Part shown: positions 15,482 through 24,573 of the stretch, in pieces | Layout of the letters: every line of letters begins with the position of its first letter | Position numbering within the stretch: the stretch's first letter is position 1 | From: Synergistota bacterium | GTDB taxonomy: Bacteria > Synergistota > Synergistia > Synergistales > Synergistaceae | NCBI GenBank assembly: GCA_023450745.1 | Contig: JAEXGR010000015.1 | Coordinates: 1 to 44,799 of the forward strand | DNA: 44,799 bases | Reading direction: 5' to 3' | Notes under the pieces: model-generated | Told to the model about the DNA's origin: nothing | The model's database searches: none | Seen by the model: only the letters and a program-made list of their open reading frames with translations | Made by a program: the position numbers and the translations under genes

Positions 15482-16361
15482 GCCTAAGATCGTCCTCTTC
15501 GCCTACAGCGAGGTCGGCTGTCTCTGCCTGGAGGAGTTGATAAAGAGCGGCGCGAACATCGCCGCCGTCTTCACCCACGAGGACGATCCCGGCGAGGAGA
15601 TCTGGTTCCGCTCCGTCAAAGAGATCGCCCAAAGAAACGGTATTCCCGTGCGCACGCCGCGGAAGCTCGACGAGGCGGAGCAGGAGTATTTCCTCTCTCT
15701 CAAACCGGAGCTGGTCTTATCCTTCTATTACCGGGCGCTGATCCCGAAGGCGGTGCTCGACGCGCCGCGGCTCGGCGCCTACAACATCCACGGGGCGCTG
15801 CTGCCGAAGTACCGCGGACGCGCCTGCGTCAACTGGGCGGTGCTCAACGGCGAAAGCCAGACGGGCGCGACGCTTCACGTAATGACGGAAAAGGCCGACC
15901 GCGGCGACATCGTCGATCAAGAGGCGGTGCCGATAGAGTTTACCGACACGGCGCTGGACGTCTTTATGAAGGTCGCGGAGGCCGCAAGGCGGATACTGGC
16001 GCGGACGCTGCCGGCGCTCGAGGCGGGGAACGCGCCGCGCCGGCCGCAGAACGAGGCCGAGGCGACCTATTTCGGACGCCGCCGTCCCGCGGACGGCGAA
16101 ATAAATTGGGACAAAAGCGCCGTAGAGATTTATAATCTGATACGTGCGGTGACGCACCCTTTCCCGGGAGCCTTTACGGAGCTGTCGGGGAAAAAATACT
16201 ATATATGGAAGGCGCGCCCGCTTGCGGCGGCGTCGCGCGCGGACGACGCCGCGCCGCGGCAGATCGTAAGCGTTCGTCCGCTTGTCGTCGGCACCGGCGG
16301 CGGCCTTCTGGAAATACTTAGCCTCCAGCCCGAGGGCGGAGAGGAAGGGGATGCTTTATAA
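15474..16361 (+). CDS. arnA: UDP-L-Ara4N formyltransferase (ArnA N-terminal half as a separate gene)
   Basis: A 295-residue protein that matches the N-terminal formyltransferase domain of bifunctional ArnA. The catalytic residues are visible as N104 and H106 in YNIHGALLPKYRG and D142 in KADRGDIV, the counterparts of N102, H104 and D140 of the E. coli enzyme. It formylates UDP-L-Ara4N with 10-formyltetrahydrofolate. In enterobacteria this domain is fused to the decarboxylase; here it is an independent gene beginning with GTG inside the end of arnC and ending in a TAATG overlap with the decarboxylase gene, so the two are translationally coupled. Confidence 0.9.
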   Translation: MTRPKIVLFAYSEVGCLCLEELIKSGANIAAVFTHEDDPGEEIWFRSVKEIAQRNGIPVRTPRKLDEAEQEYFLSLKPELVLSFYYRALIPKAVLDAPRLGAYNIHGALLPKYRGRACVNWAVLNGESQTGATLHVMTEKADRGDIVDQEAVPIEFTDTALDVFMKVAEAARRILARTLPALEAGNAPRRPQNEAEATYFGRRRPADGEINWDKSAVEIYNLIRAVTHPFPGAFTELSGKKYYIWKARPLAAASRADDAAPRQIVSVRPLVVGTGGGLLEILSLQPEGGEEGDAL

Positions 16362-17383
16362 TGAAATTGTTCATCACCGGAGTAAACGGCTTCATCGGCA
16401 CGCACCTGCTGGAGAATATACTCGCCGGCACTGACTGGGAGGTCGACGGCTTCGACATCGCCTCCTCCAATCTCGCCCCCTATGAGGGAAACGGCCGCTT
16501 CGCCTTCCGCACGGGAGACATCTTTAAGGACAATGAAATACTCGAAGCCGAAGTGATCAAGGCCGACGCCGTCATCCCGCTCGCGGGGATCGCCAAGCCC
16601 GCCTATTACATCAAGAAGCCCGTCTGGACCTTTGAACTCGACTTTGAGCAGAACCTTAAAATGGTGCGCCTCTGCGCGAAGCACGGCAAACGGATAATCT
16701 TCCCCTCGACCTCTGAGGTTTACGGGATGAGCGGCGACACGGAGCTCAAAGAGGACGAAAGCCCGCTCACCACCGGCCCCATCGTCAAGATGCGCTGGAT
16801 ATACAGCTGTTCCAAGCAGATGATGGACCGCATGATCATGGCCTACGGACAGGAACAGGACCTGCAATACACCCTTTTCCGCCCCTTCAACTGGGTCGGC
16901 CCGCGCCTCGACACCCTTAAGGACGCCGAGGAACGCCAGGCGCGCTCCGTCACGCAGATGCTCTACGACATCGTCTATCGCCGCAAAATCTCGCTCGTCA
17001 ACGGCGGCGAGCAGCGCCGCAGCTTCACCTGGATCGGCGACGGCATCGAAGGATTGATGGCCATTATCGAAAATAAAAACAAAAAGGCCGACGGCGAGAT
17101 CTTCAATATCGGCAACCCCGCCAATAACTACTCGATAAAGGAGCTCGCGGAGCTGCTGATCGACGAGGCGAAGAACTTCCCGAAATTCCGCGCGGCCGCG
17201 GAAGCCACCGAGCTTGAGATCATCCCCGCCTCCGCCTACTACGGAAAGAGTTACGACGACATGCAGAACCGCCTGCCCTCCGTTAAAAAGATGGAGAACA
17301 AGCTTGGCTGGAAGCCGAAGACAGGCATGCGCGAGATGCTTCATAAGACGATCGCCTGGTACGCCGATAACGAGGCCAAGTAA
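16361..17383 (+). CDS. UDP-glucuronic acid oxidative decarboxylase (ArnA C-terminal half as a separate gene)
   Basis: A 340-residue extended short-chain dehydrogenase that corresponds to the C-terminal domain of ArnA, which oxidises and decarboxylates UDP-glucuronate to UDP-L-Ara4O with NAD. Seen are the nucleotide site TGVNGFIGTHL (6-16), S118-E119 in PSTSEVYG, Y148xxxK152 in WIYSCSK, and RRSFTWIGDGIEGL, the counterpart of the ArnA segment containing the catalytic arginine. S and E of the SEVYG motif are the residues that separate ArnA from simple UDP-xylose synthases. ATG overlaps the previous stop (TAATG), with GAAGGGG upstream. Acts after UDP-glucose dehydrogenase and before ArnB. Confidence 0.9.
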   Translation: MKLFITGVNGFIGTHLLENILAGTDWEVDGFDIASSNLAPYEGNGRFAFRTGDIFKDNEILEAEVIKADAVIPLAGIAKPAYYIKKPVWTFELDFEQNLKMVRLCAKHGKRIIFPSTSEVYGMSGDTELKEDESPLTTGPIVKMRWIYSCSKQMMDRMIMAYGQEQDLQYTLFRPFNWVGPRLDTLKDAEERQARSVTQMLYDIVYRRKISLVNGGEQRRSFTWIGDGIEGLMAIIENKNKKADGEIFNIGNPANNYSIKELAELLIDEAKNFPKFRAAAEATELEIIPASAYYGKSYDDMQNRLPSVKKMENKLGWKPKTGMREMLHKTIAWYADNEAK

Positions 17384-18297
17384 TGACGCGGCTCGCCATT
17401 AAGGTCGACGTCGACACGCTGCGCGGCTACCTTGAAGGCGTGCCTCGCCTGCTGGACCTCTTCAAAAGAAAAAAAATCCGGGCCAGCATCTTCTTCTCCT
17501 TCGGCCCCGACAATTCGGGCAAGGCGATACGGCGCATCTTCCGCCCCGGCTTCATCGCCAAGATGATGCGCACCAAAGCCCCGTCGACCTACGGACTGAA
17601 GACGCTCCTCTACGGCACGTTGCTTCCCGCGCCGCTGATCGTCCCGCGCGCCCCCGCCATCCTGCGCCGCGCGGCGGACGAGGGACACGAGACGGGCATC
17701 CACGCCTGGGACCACGTTTACGTGCAGGACTGCCTGGCAAAAATATCAAAGAAAGAATACCTCGCGCTCTACGGTAAGGCGGCGGCGCTTTACAAAGACA
17801 TCTGCGGGCGCGAAGCCGCGGAGATCGCCGCCCCCGGCTGGCAGCTATCGCACGCCGTTCTCGAGGCGGAGCGCGAGCTCGGCCTTCGCTATGCCAGCGA
17901 CGTGCGCGGATACGCCCCCTTCCTGCCGGTCTTTGAAGGCATCGAATACGAGGTGCCGCAGATACCGACGACCCTCCCGACGATGGACGAGATCTACGGC
18001 CTGCCGGGAATCGACGACGTCACGCTCCCCAAGGCCTGGCTTGACGGAATGGACCGGGAGTGGAACGTGCTCACCGTCCACGCGGAGATGGAGGGCATCT
18101 CGAAGCTCGCCGTCTTTGAAAACTTCCTCAACCTGGCGCGGGCACTCGGAACCGAGTTCCGCACGCTCGGCGAATACGCGGCGGCGGCCCCCCTCCCGCG
18201 CGGCGAAATCGTGATGGGGACGCTTACGGGACGCGCGGGCACGCTCGCCGTACAGCGCGAACCAGCCCTTCCGGAGGCGCCGGAAAATGCTCGATAA
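17383..18297 (+). CDS. arnD: 4-deoxy-4-formamido-L-arabinose-phosphoundecaprenol deformylase
   Basis: A 304-residue polysaccharide-deacetylase-fold protein that lines up with ArnD: IKVDVDTLRGYLEGVPRLLDLF near the start contains the DVDT metal-binding motif, SIFFSFGPDNSGKA follows, then THAWDH-like GIHAWDHVY, PGWQLS, PTTLPTMDE and TVHAEMEG. It removes the formyl group from undecaprenyl-phosphate-Ara4N before transport across the membrane. Length agrees with the E. coli protein (about 296). ATG overlaps the stop of the previous gene by one base, and its end overlaps the flippase gene by 11 bases. Confidence 0.92.
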   Translation: MTRLAIKVDVDTLRGYLEGVPRLLDLFKRKKIRASIFFSFGPDNSGKAIRRIFRPGFIAKMMRTKAPSTYGLKTLLYGTLLPAPLIVPRAPAILRRAADEGHETGIHAWDHVYVQDCLAKISKKEYLALYGKAAALYKDICGREAAEIAAPGWQLSHAVLEAERELGLRYASDVRGYAPFLPVFEGIEYEVPQIPTTLPTMDEIYGLPGIDDVTLPKAWLDGMDREWNVLTVHAEMEGISKLAVFENFLNLARALGTEFRTLGEYAAAAPLPRGEIVMGTLTGRAGTLAVQREPALPEAPENAR

Positions 18298-18661
18298 GAT
18301 CACGCTCACCCTGATCCTCGCCTCCGCGGCGACCAACGCGCTCGGCAGCACCGTCATGAAGCACGCTTACGGCGGAGACAGCGATATGGTCTCCTCCGGC
18401 ATCGTCGGCGCTTTTCTGAAAATCGCCCTCAACCCCTGGATCGTGATTGGGCTCGGCCTCTTCGGCGTCTCCTTCTTTTTTATGGCGGCGGCGCTCTCGC
18501 GCGCCGAACTGACGCTCGCCTATCCGCTGATGTCGGGCGTCGTCTACCTGCTGCTGCTCGCAATCGGCTTTTTTATATTTCATGAAAAGATCACGCTCCT
18601 GAGAATATGCGGCATGGCTTTCATCCTCGCGGGGATAACCATGCTCGCCAGCAAAAGTTAA
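18287..18661 (+). CDS. ArnE/ArnF-like Ara4N-phosphoundecaprenol flippase subunit
   Basis: A 124-residue EmrE-like protein with four predicted membrane segments, including LTLILASAATNALGSTVMK and, at the end, TLLRICGMAFILAGITMLAS. The segment ALSRAELTLAYPLMSG is typical of ArnE/F and small multidrug-resistance proteins. In E. coli two such proteins, ArnE and ArnF, form the flippase; only one is present here, so it probably works as a homodimer, or a second subunit lies elsewhere. ATG at 18287 has GGAGG eight to ten bases upstream. The gene ends 36 bp before the ugd start. Confidence 0.87.
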   Translation: MLDKITLTLILASAATNALGSTVMKHAYGGDSDMVSSGIVGAFLKIALNPWIVIGLGLFGVSFFFMAAALSRAELTLAYPLMSGVVYLLLLAIGFFIFHEKITLLRICGMAFILAGITMLASKS

Positions 18662-18697
18662 CGTTTGACAGACAGGAGCCAAGGAGAAATAAAACAT

Positions 18698-20026
18698 ATG
18701 AAGATTTGTGTTGTGGGAACAGGATACGTCGGCCTCGTCACCGGCGCCTGCTTTGCGGAAAAGGGAAACACCGTCTGCTGCGTTGATATCGACGAAGAAC
18801 GCATCGAGAAACTAAAAAAGGGTGCAAGCCCGATATACGAACCGGGGCTCGACGAGCTTATCGAGAGAAACCAACGCGAGGGACGCCTTTTCTTCTCAAC
18901 CAAGATACAGGACGGACTCGAGGGGACCCTGCTATGCTTCATCGCCGTCGGCACCCCGCCCGCGGACGACGGGCGGGCGGATCTCGCCCAGGTGCTCGCC
19001 GCAATCGACGACATCGGCTCGGCGCTCTCGCATTCATGCTACATCGTCGTCAAATCCACCGTGCCCGTCGGCACGGGGACGCTGCTCTGCAAACGCATCA
19101 AGAACCATCTGCGGGAGCGCGGTCTGGAAAAGATCAGCCTGGAGATACTTTCAAATCCGGAATTTCTTAAAGAGGGCATGGCGATAGAGGACTGCCTGCA
19201 CCCGGACCGCATCGTAATCGGCGCCGCCTCCGAAGAGGCGCGCGCGGTAATGCGGGAGCTTTACCGCCCCTTCGCCGGCGAGGAGAAGATAATCTTCATG
19301 GACCCCGCCTCCGCCGAAATCACCAAATACGCGGCAAACACCATGCTCGCGGCGCGCATCAGCTTTATGAACGAGATCGCGCAGCTCTGCGACAAAGTAG
19401 GGGCCGACGTCCTCTCCGTCAAGAAGGGGATGGCCTCGGACCGCCGCATCGGCGCATTTTTCCTCAACGCGGGCTGCGGCTACGGCGGCTCCTGCTTCCC
19501 GAAAGACGTGCAGGCGCTCTGCTACATCGGCGAAGGGCAGGGGCTGGATATGACGATGGCCTCCGCCGTCAGCAAAGTGAACCGCAAGCAGAAGGCGCAG
19601 CTCCACATCATGATGCGCGAGCGCTTTGGCGAAGAGATGGAGGAGATAGAGGCGGCGATCATGGGGCTGGCCTTTAAACCGCAGACAAACGACATGCGCG
19701 AAGCCCCCTCGATCACGCTCATCCGCGGACTGCTCAACTGCGGAACCGCCGTCCGCGCCTACGACCCGATCGCAATGGACGAGGCCCGCCGGCTGCTGCC
19801 GGAAAGCGTCGCTTACGCTAAAGATCTCGAATCGCTCGTCAGCGGCGCCGACTGCGCCGTGATCGTCACCGAATGGCGGCAGTTCCAGGAGGCCGACTGG
19901 GAAAAGCTCGGCGCGCTGATGAGACGAAAGATCGTCTTCGACGGGCGCAACATCTGCGACCCGGAAAAGATGCGCGCGCTCGGCTTTGAATATTACTGCA
20001 TCGGCCGCAATATGCGCCCGCGGTAA
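18698..20026 (+). CDS. ugd: UDP-glucose 6-dehydrogenase
   Basis: A 442-residue UDP-glucose/GDP-mannose dehydrogenase. It opens with the NAD motif MKICVVGTGYVGLVTGACFAE (cut here to its core GTGYVG), has the substrate segment NPEFLKEGMAIEDCLHPDRIV, and the catalytic cysteine C266 in GCGYGGSCFPKD. It makes UDP-glucuronate, the precursor fed into the arn pathway; in enterobacteria this gene (ugd/pmrE) lies elsewhere, here it closes the operon. The ATG at 18698 is chosen for AAGGAG eleven bases upstream; an earlier in-frame TTG at 18665 lacks one. Some UDP-glucuronate could also feed capsule or LPS sugars. Confidence 0.92.
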   Translation: MKICVVGTGYVGLVTGACFAEKGNTVCCVDIDEERIEKLKKGASPIYEPGLDELIERNQREGRLFFSTKIQDGLEGTLLCFIAVGTPPADDGRADLAQVLAAIDDIGSALSHSCYIVVKSTVPVGTGTLLCKRIKNHLRERGLEKISLEILSNPEFLKEGMAIEDCLHPDRIVIGAASEEARAVMRELYRPFAGEEKIIFMDPASAEITKYAANTMLAARISFMNEIAQLCDKVGADVLSVKKGMASDRRIGAFFLNAGCGYGGSCFPKDVQALCYIGEGQGLDMTMASAVSKVNRKQKAQLHIMMRERFGEEMEEIEAAIMGLAFKPQTNDMREAPSITLIRGLLNCGTAVRAYDPIAMDEARRLLPESVAYAKDLESLVSGADCAVIVTEWRQFQEADWEKLGALMRRKIVFDGRNICDPEKMRALGFEYYCIGRNMRPR

Positions 20027-20132
20027 ACGCCGCGGCGCAAAGCTGGCCTGCCCGCCGCCGGCACACAAAATCGGCGGAATATACGGCAACTACAAACCGC
20101 AACAAACTAAAAAAGGAGCCTGGAATAATTCT

Positions 20133-20885
20133 ATGAGACCGCTTATCGGGATACCTACCCTGCCATTCAAACACAGCTACGCGGAAACCGCGCTCGCCGA
20201 CCTTGACCGGGAAGCGCTTGACTACTTCTGGCTCCTCTCGGCACTGACGGAAAAGATCGTCGCCTCCGTCCGCGCCGCCGGCGGCGTTCCGCTGCCGCTC
20301 ACGGCGACAGGCGACGCGCGCGAAATAAAGGCCCTCGCCTCAAAGCTCGACGGCTTCGTCTTTGCGGGCGGCAGCGACATCGCCCCCGCCTTCTACGGCG
20401 AGGAAGACCGGGGGACGATATCCCCCAATCTGGAGCGCGACCACTTCGAACTGGACCTTTGCTCGGCCGTGCTGGAAAAGAACAAGCCGCTGCTGGGAAT
20501 CTGCCGCGGCTGCCAGCTGCTGAACGTAGTACTCGGCGGGACGCTGATCCAGCACCTGCCGGATATCAATGAGAGCTGGACGCTGCACAGGCGGCCCGAC
20601 GTCATGAGAGGCTGCGTACACGACGTTAAGATCCTGGCTCCCTGGCTCTTCCCCAACCACACGGGAGAGATCATGCGCGTAAACTCGATGCACCATCAGG
20701 CGGTCGGCGGACTCTCGCGCCACGCGGAAACCGCCGCCGTCACGGAAGACGGCGTCATCGAGGCCATCTGGGCCCCCGCCTGCCGGTACGCGCTCGGCGT
20801 GCAGTGGCATCCCGAATGCCTCGCGGACGAAGACCCCGTGCAGGCCGACATCTTCCGGGCTCTGGTCGCAAAGTCCGCGGAATAA
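20133..20885 (+). CDS. Class I glutamine amidotransferase-like hydrolase (peptidase C26, PuuD-type)
   Basis: A 250-residue gamma-glutamyl-gamma-aminobutyrate hydrolase-like protein. The catalytic triad is visible: C124 in LGICRGCQLLNV and H226/E228 in GVQWHPE; the segment FAGGSDIAPAFYGEE and GTLIQHLPD are family marks. PuuD cleaves gamma-glutamyl amides made during putrescine breakdown, but many homologues act on other gamma-glutamyl amides, and no puu partners are seen here. The ATG at 20133 follows AAAAGGAG by about 13 bases; an upstream in-frame extension into the ugd end region is rejected. It lies 106 bp after ugd and could be read through from the arn operon or have its own promoter. 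Convergent with the hybrid kinase. Confidence 0.85.
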   Translation: MRPLIGIPTLPFKHSYAETALADLDREALDYFWLLSALTEKIVASVRAAGGVPLPLTATGDAREIKALASKLDGFVFAGGSDIAPAFYGEEDRGTISPNLERDHFELDLCSAVLEKNKPLLGICRGCQLLNVVLGGTLIQHLPDINESWTLHRRPDVMRGCVHDVKILAPWLFPNHTGEIMRVNSMHHQAVGGLSRHAETAAVTEDGVIEAIWAPACRYALGVQWHPECLADEDPVQADIFRALVAKSAE

Positions 20886-20909
20886 AATCCACCCGCGCAA
20901 ACCGCCGGG

Positions 20910-23900
20910 TCACGCCATCCGAAACGCCTTCGCCAACGCCGCCGCGAGCACCTCCGGCTCGATCGGCTTGGCGACGTGAGCGTTCATCCCGCTGGAAAGC
21001 GACCTGGCGATATCCTCGTTGAAGGCGTTGGCGGTCAGCGCGATGATCTGTATCGTCTTCGCCTCGGGGTGGCTTGAGCCGCGTATCGCCCGCGTCGCCT
21101 CAAAGCCGTCCATGTTGGGCATCTGGATATCCATCAGGATGGCGTCGTAATAGCCTGGCGCCGTGGTCATGAACTTCTCCACCGCCTGCCGCCCGTCCAT
21201 GACGCTGTCGCACTCGACGCCAAACTTTTTAACAAGCCCTTCCGCCACCATGCGGTTCATGAGGTTGTCTTCGACGAGCAGGACGCGCTTTCCCGTGAAA
21301 TCGCGGGGAACCGGCCTCTCTTCTTTTTTCGCGAGTCTGCCGCCGGTCAGCGTCATCAATAGATCGAGGAGCGAGGACTGGAACAGCGGCTTGGGGACGA
21401 ACATATTGGCCCCCGCCATCACAGCCTTATCGCCCGCCTGATTGCACTCGTAGGCGGAGACCGCGATGATGATGACCTTATCGCTGTATTTTTTACGAAT
21501 CTGTCTTGTGATCTCAAGACCGTCCATGTTCGGTATCTTCCAATCAATCAGGCAGATATTATAGGCAAGGCCCTCGTCCGCGCCGCGGGCGAGAGCCTCG
21601 AGGGCGGAGATGCCGTCCGCCGCGCAGGTATGCCTGACGCCTAGGCGCTTAAGCACGGCCGAGATATAGTCACGCTCCATCGCCTCGTCATCCACACAAA
21701 GCACCCGCAGGCTTTCGACGCTGCCGGAGACGCCCGCGTCCGCTGCCGGCGCGCCCCTGGTGAACGGAATGTCCACCGTAAAGGTCGAGCCCTCTCCCGG
21801 ACGGCTCTCGGCGCGAATCGCGCCGCCCATCATGCTGACGAGATTCTTGACGATCGACAGCCCCAGGCCGCTGCCGCCGTATTTCTGCGCGGAGACGGCG
21901 CTCTCCTGTTCAAAGGGGCGGAAAAGCCGCGCCTGCATCTCTTCCGTAATGCCGCAGCCCGTATCAGAGACCTCAAAACGCACGAAAACCTTGTCTCCTG
22001 ATTCTTTAAGCCGGCTGATCTTCAGCCAGACATGTCCCGCGGAGGTGAATTTGACGGCGTTGCTGAGCAAGTTCATCAATATCTGATTCACACGCAGTTG
22101 GTCGCCGATGAGCCAGTCTTCGATCGGCGTCGCCAGCTTCGTCTCATATTGGAGCCCCTTCTGGCCGCACTGCGCAAGGTAGAGATTCGTAACACTGTGA
22201 ATCAGGCGGCGAAAATCAAAGGGCGCGTGGGCAATTCGCAGCTTTCCGGATTCGATCGACGACATGTCCAGCACGTCGTTGATTACGGAAAGCAGCTGCC
22301 GGGAGGCAATCTCGGAATTGGCGATATAGGCCTCCAGCTGCTGCGGCTCCGCGCCCTTCGCCAGCGTGATGAAACCGATGATCGCGTTCAGCGGCGTGCG
22401 CATCTCATGGGAGACGCGCGAGAGGAACTGGTTCTTGGCCGCGTCCGCGCGCTCCGCCGCCGCCAGCGCGTCGGACAGAAGGCCGCTGCGGCGTTTTTCC
22501 TCCATCAGCTGCGCGTATTCGCGTTTCCGTCTGCGGGATTGCGTTACGTACAGCGCGGCAAACCCCAGCATGAGAAAAAAGGCCGTGACGACGCCCGCCA
22601 CCGCTAAGGGGCTGCCGTACATAAAGCCGACGAGCGAAAAGGGCTTGGGCGCGAAAAAAGTATATTTCCGGTCGATCGTCTTGATCTCCGCGCTGCCGAT
22701 ACTGGCAACGCTTTTATTGATAATCGAAAAAAGCAGGCGGCCGCCCTTCTCGTTGACGGCGACGGCAAAGGCGGTGTCATAACCGTACATATCCTCGATC
22801 ATAAGCCGGTTCGTTTCGTCGTTCTGCGCGGCCAGCTCGGCGCTGCGGCGGTACAGATACGTCACATCCCGCTCTCCCGACAATACGGCCGCCACCGTCT
22901 CCGCGATGGTATTATAATAATACGCCTCGTAGCGTTCCCCGTAAAAAGAGTCCTGATACTTGATCGAAATGTCGGAATCCTTCAGAAGCGCGGCTGACGA
23001 AAAGCCGTCGTTGCCCCTCTTATATACCCTCGTAATCGAAGCGTCAAGATAGGGGGCGGTCAGCCGGTAGCCCATCCCTTCGGCTTCGGCGTAATCGTAT
23101 CTGGCGTCAAGGCGGAGGTCGATTTCCCCGGACTTCGCCAGCCGCCAATACTCCTCCCGGTCGCGGGTCTCTATCAGCCTGACATCCAACCCGCAGCGCT
23201 CGATGACCCGCTCCGCGATATCGCTGATGATGCCGGTCGGGCGGCCGTTTTCAAAGGAGGAAAAGGGCGCGCGGTCGGGGTTGATGAGCGCGGTGATGCT
23301 GGTGCCGCGCATTGCCTCGATATAGGCGCGTTCCTCGGCGGTAAACGCTATCTCTTCGCTGTTGTCGGGGGTGTAATATTTATCCATCAGCGCCGTGCGG
23401 AAGCCTGGCTCATCGCCGTTCAGCTGTTCAAGCGCGCTGTTTACCTCGGCCATCAGCTGCCGGTCCCCCTTGCGCGTCATGATATAGAATGGAGAAGAAG
23501 CAAAGCGCGCCATTATCCACTCGCCGTCTATAGAACGAAGGGTGCTGGTCAGCACGGCGTCGACGCGTCCTTCGTTTTTCAGCGCGTCAAGCATGACGTC
23601 GGCGCTGTCAAAATAAACGGCGGTGTAGGTGAATCCATTCTGCGCGGCGAAATCGGCAAAGCTTTGATTGCGGCTGTTGCCTTTGAGCATACCGACGCGC
23701 ATGCCGCTCCAGTTGGCATAATCCTTCAGCGCGTATCTTTGGTCTCCGGCCTTCACCGTCAAGATCGCGGCGGAAGTGCCGATCGTCCGGTCGGAAAAAT
23801 CGAAACGCCGCAAACGCTCGGGCGTCTTTTGCGCGCTGGTGAGCAGGTCGATCTCGCCATTTTCCAGCATAAGCTGCATCTCGCGCCAGCTCTTGTCATA

Positions 23901-24140
23901 TCCGACATATTCGTACCGCCAGTTGGTGTATCCCGCCAGACGCTGAAGGATTTCATACCCGTAACCGGCGCGGCGGCCGGCGGCATCGATCATGTGATAG
24001 CCGTCGAACGCGAAAAAACCGACGCGAACCGTCCGCAGATTCCGTTCCCCCGCCGCGGCGGCAGGCGGCCAGGCGCACAGCGCCACCATAAAACAAACGA
24101 CGGCGGCGGCTATAAAGTTATATATCTGACGGCGACTCAT
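20910..24140 (-). CDS. BvgS/EvgS-like hybrid sensor histidine kinase
   Basis: A 1076-residue hybrid kinase. Order: signal peptide (1-30), two periplasmic solute-binding (SBP_bac_3) domains at about 34-255 and 280-490, a membrane segment at about 505-528, HisKA with SHEMRTPLNAIIGF (histidine near 577), HATPase with NQILMNLLSNAVKF, DTGCGI and GGSGLGLSI (about 690-800), then two receiver domains, phospho-acceptor aspartates near 865 (CLIDWKIP) and 1002 (ILMDIQMP). There is no C-terminal Hpt domain and no DNA-binding output, so a phosphotransfer partner must be elsewhere. The twin solute-binding domains suggest sensing of amino or organic acids. The start at 24140 is chosen because GGAGG precedes it and a signal peptide follows; the 43-residue extension upstream is Arg-rich and implausible. 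Confidence 0.9.
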   Translation of the reverse strand: MSRRQIYNFIAAAVVCFMVALCAWPPAAAAGERNLRTVRVGFFAFDGYHMIDAAGRRAGYGYEILQRLAGYTNWRYEYVGYDKSWREMQLMLENGEIDLLTSAQKTPERLRRFDFSDRTIGTSAAILTVKAGDQRYALKDYANWSGMRVGMLKGNSRNQSFADFAAQNGFTYTAVYFDSADVMLDALKNEGRVDAVLTSTLRSIDGEWIMARFASSPFYIMTRKGDRQLMAEVNSALEQLNGDEPGFRTALMDKYYTPDNSEEIAFTAEERAYIEAMRGTSITALINPDRAPFSSFENGRPTGIISDIAERVIERCGLDVRLIETRDREEYWRLAKSGEIDLRLDARYDYAEAEGMGYRLTAPYLDASITRVYKRGNDGFSSAALLKDSDISIKYQDSFYGERYEAYYYNTIAETVAAVLSGERDVTYLYRRSAELAAQNDETNRLMIEDMYGYDTAFAVAVNEKGGRLLFSIINKSVASIGSAEIKTIDRKYTFFAPKPFSLVGFMYGSPLAVAGVVTAFFLMLGFAALYVTQSRRRKREYAQLMEEKRRSGLLSDALAAAERADAAKNQFLSRVSHEMRTPLNAIIGFITLAKGAEPQQLEAYIANSEIASRQLLSVINDVLDMSSIESGKLRIAHAPFDFRRLIHSVTNLYLAQCGQKGLQYETKLATPIEDWLIGDQLRVNQILMNLLSNAVKFTSAGHVWLKISRLKESGDKVFVRFEVSDTGCGITEEMQARLFRPFEQESAVSAQKYGGSGLGLSIVKNLVSMMGGAIRAESRPGEGSTFTVDIPFTRGAPAADAGVSGSVESLRVLCVDDEAMERDYISAVLKRLGVRHTCAADGISALEALARGADEGLAYNICLIDWKIPNMDGLEITRQIRKKYSDKVIIIAVSAYECNQAGDKAVMAGANMFVPKPLFQSSLLDLLMTLTGGRLAKKEERPVPRDFTGKRVLLVEDNLMNRMVAEGLVKKFGVECDSVMDGRQAVEKFMTTAPGYYDAILMDIQMPNMDGFEATRAIRGSSHPEAKTIQIIALTANAFNEDIARSLSSGMNAHVAKPIEPEVLAAALAKAFRMA

Positions 24141-24317
24141 GATGTCGCGTTCCTCCCCCCGAAGGCTGCCGGCGTGTAAAACCGCTCCCCGCGCGGTACG
24201 CCCGGCGAAGAGATGACGGCGTTCATCTCTTTTCCACCGCACAAAAGGCACGCGCGGCATGCGAAACACCCTTCGTTAAAATAACGTTAATCACTTGTGA
24301 GAATTAAAATCTAATTA

Positions 24318-24346
24318 ATTTAACCCCCTTTGAAAGCCGATGTCAA
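24318..24346 (-). promoter_or_regulatory. Sigma-70-type promoter of the hybrid kinase gene
   Basis: On the minus strand TTGACA (24346-24341), a 17-bp spacer and TTAAAT (24323-24318) form a promoter about 180 bp before the chosen start codon. The leader contains AACGTTATTTTAACG near 24276-24290, an imperfect dyad. Confidence 0.5.
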
Positions 24347-24518
24347 TAGAACAGGCGGCCTGTTATCGTTCTGTGGCGCAAGGAAACGCGGGGCGGAAGC
24401 CAAGTGTTGAACGCAGGCAAAGGCGGAATAATAGAACACAACCAATACAGAACCTGAGGAATATAACGCCAGTACATATACCGCACGCGCTTATATGCGC
24501 GCCTATAGAGATGCGATG

Positions 24519-24547
24519 AGGCCTCCGCGGAAAAACCGCGGAGGCCT
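24519..24547 (-). terminator. Perfect 12-bp hairpin after the TRAP operon
   Basis: AGGCCTCCGCGG, a five-base loop and CCGCGGAGGCCT form a perfect stem 26 bp beyond the dctP stop codon. No U-run follows on the minus strand, so it is either a non-canonical terminator or a 3-prime stabilising stem. Confidence 0.6.
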
Positions 24548-24573
24548 GTCGTTGTAAATTTTAGCGCTGAGTT

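Larger units (their letters stand above)
24141..24573. other. Intergenic region upstream of the hybrid kinase and downstream of the TRAP operon
   Basis: Some 430 bp without a gene. It holds the kinase promoter (24318-24346) and the hairpin at 24519-24547. The remainder, about 24350-24510, shows no protein-like frame and no repeat that I can recognise. Confidence 0.5.
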
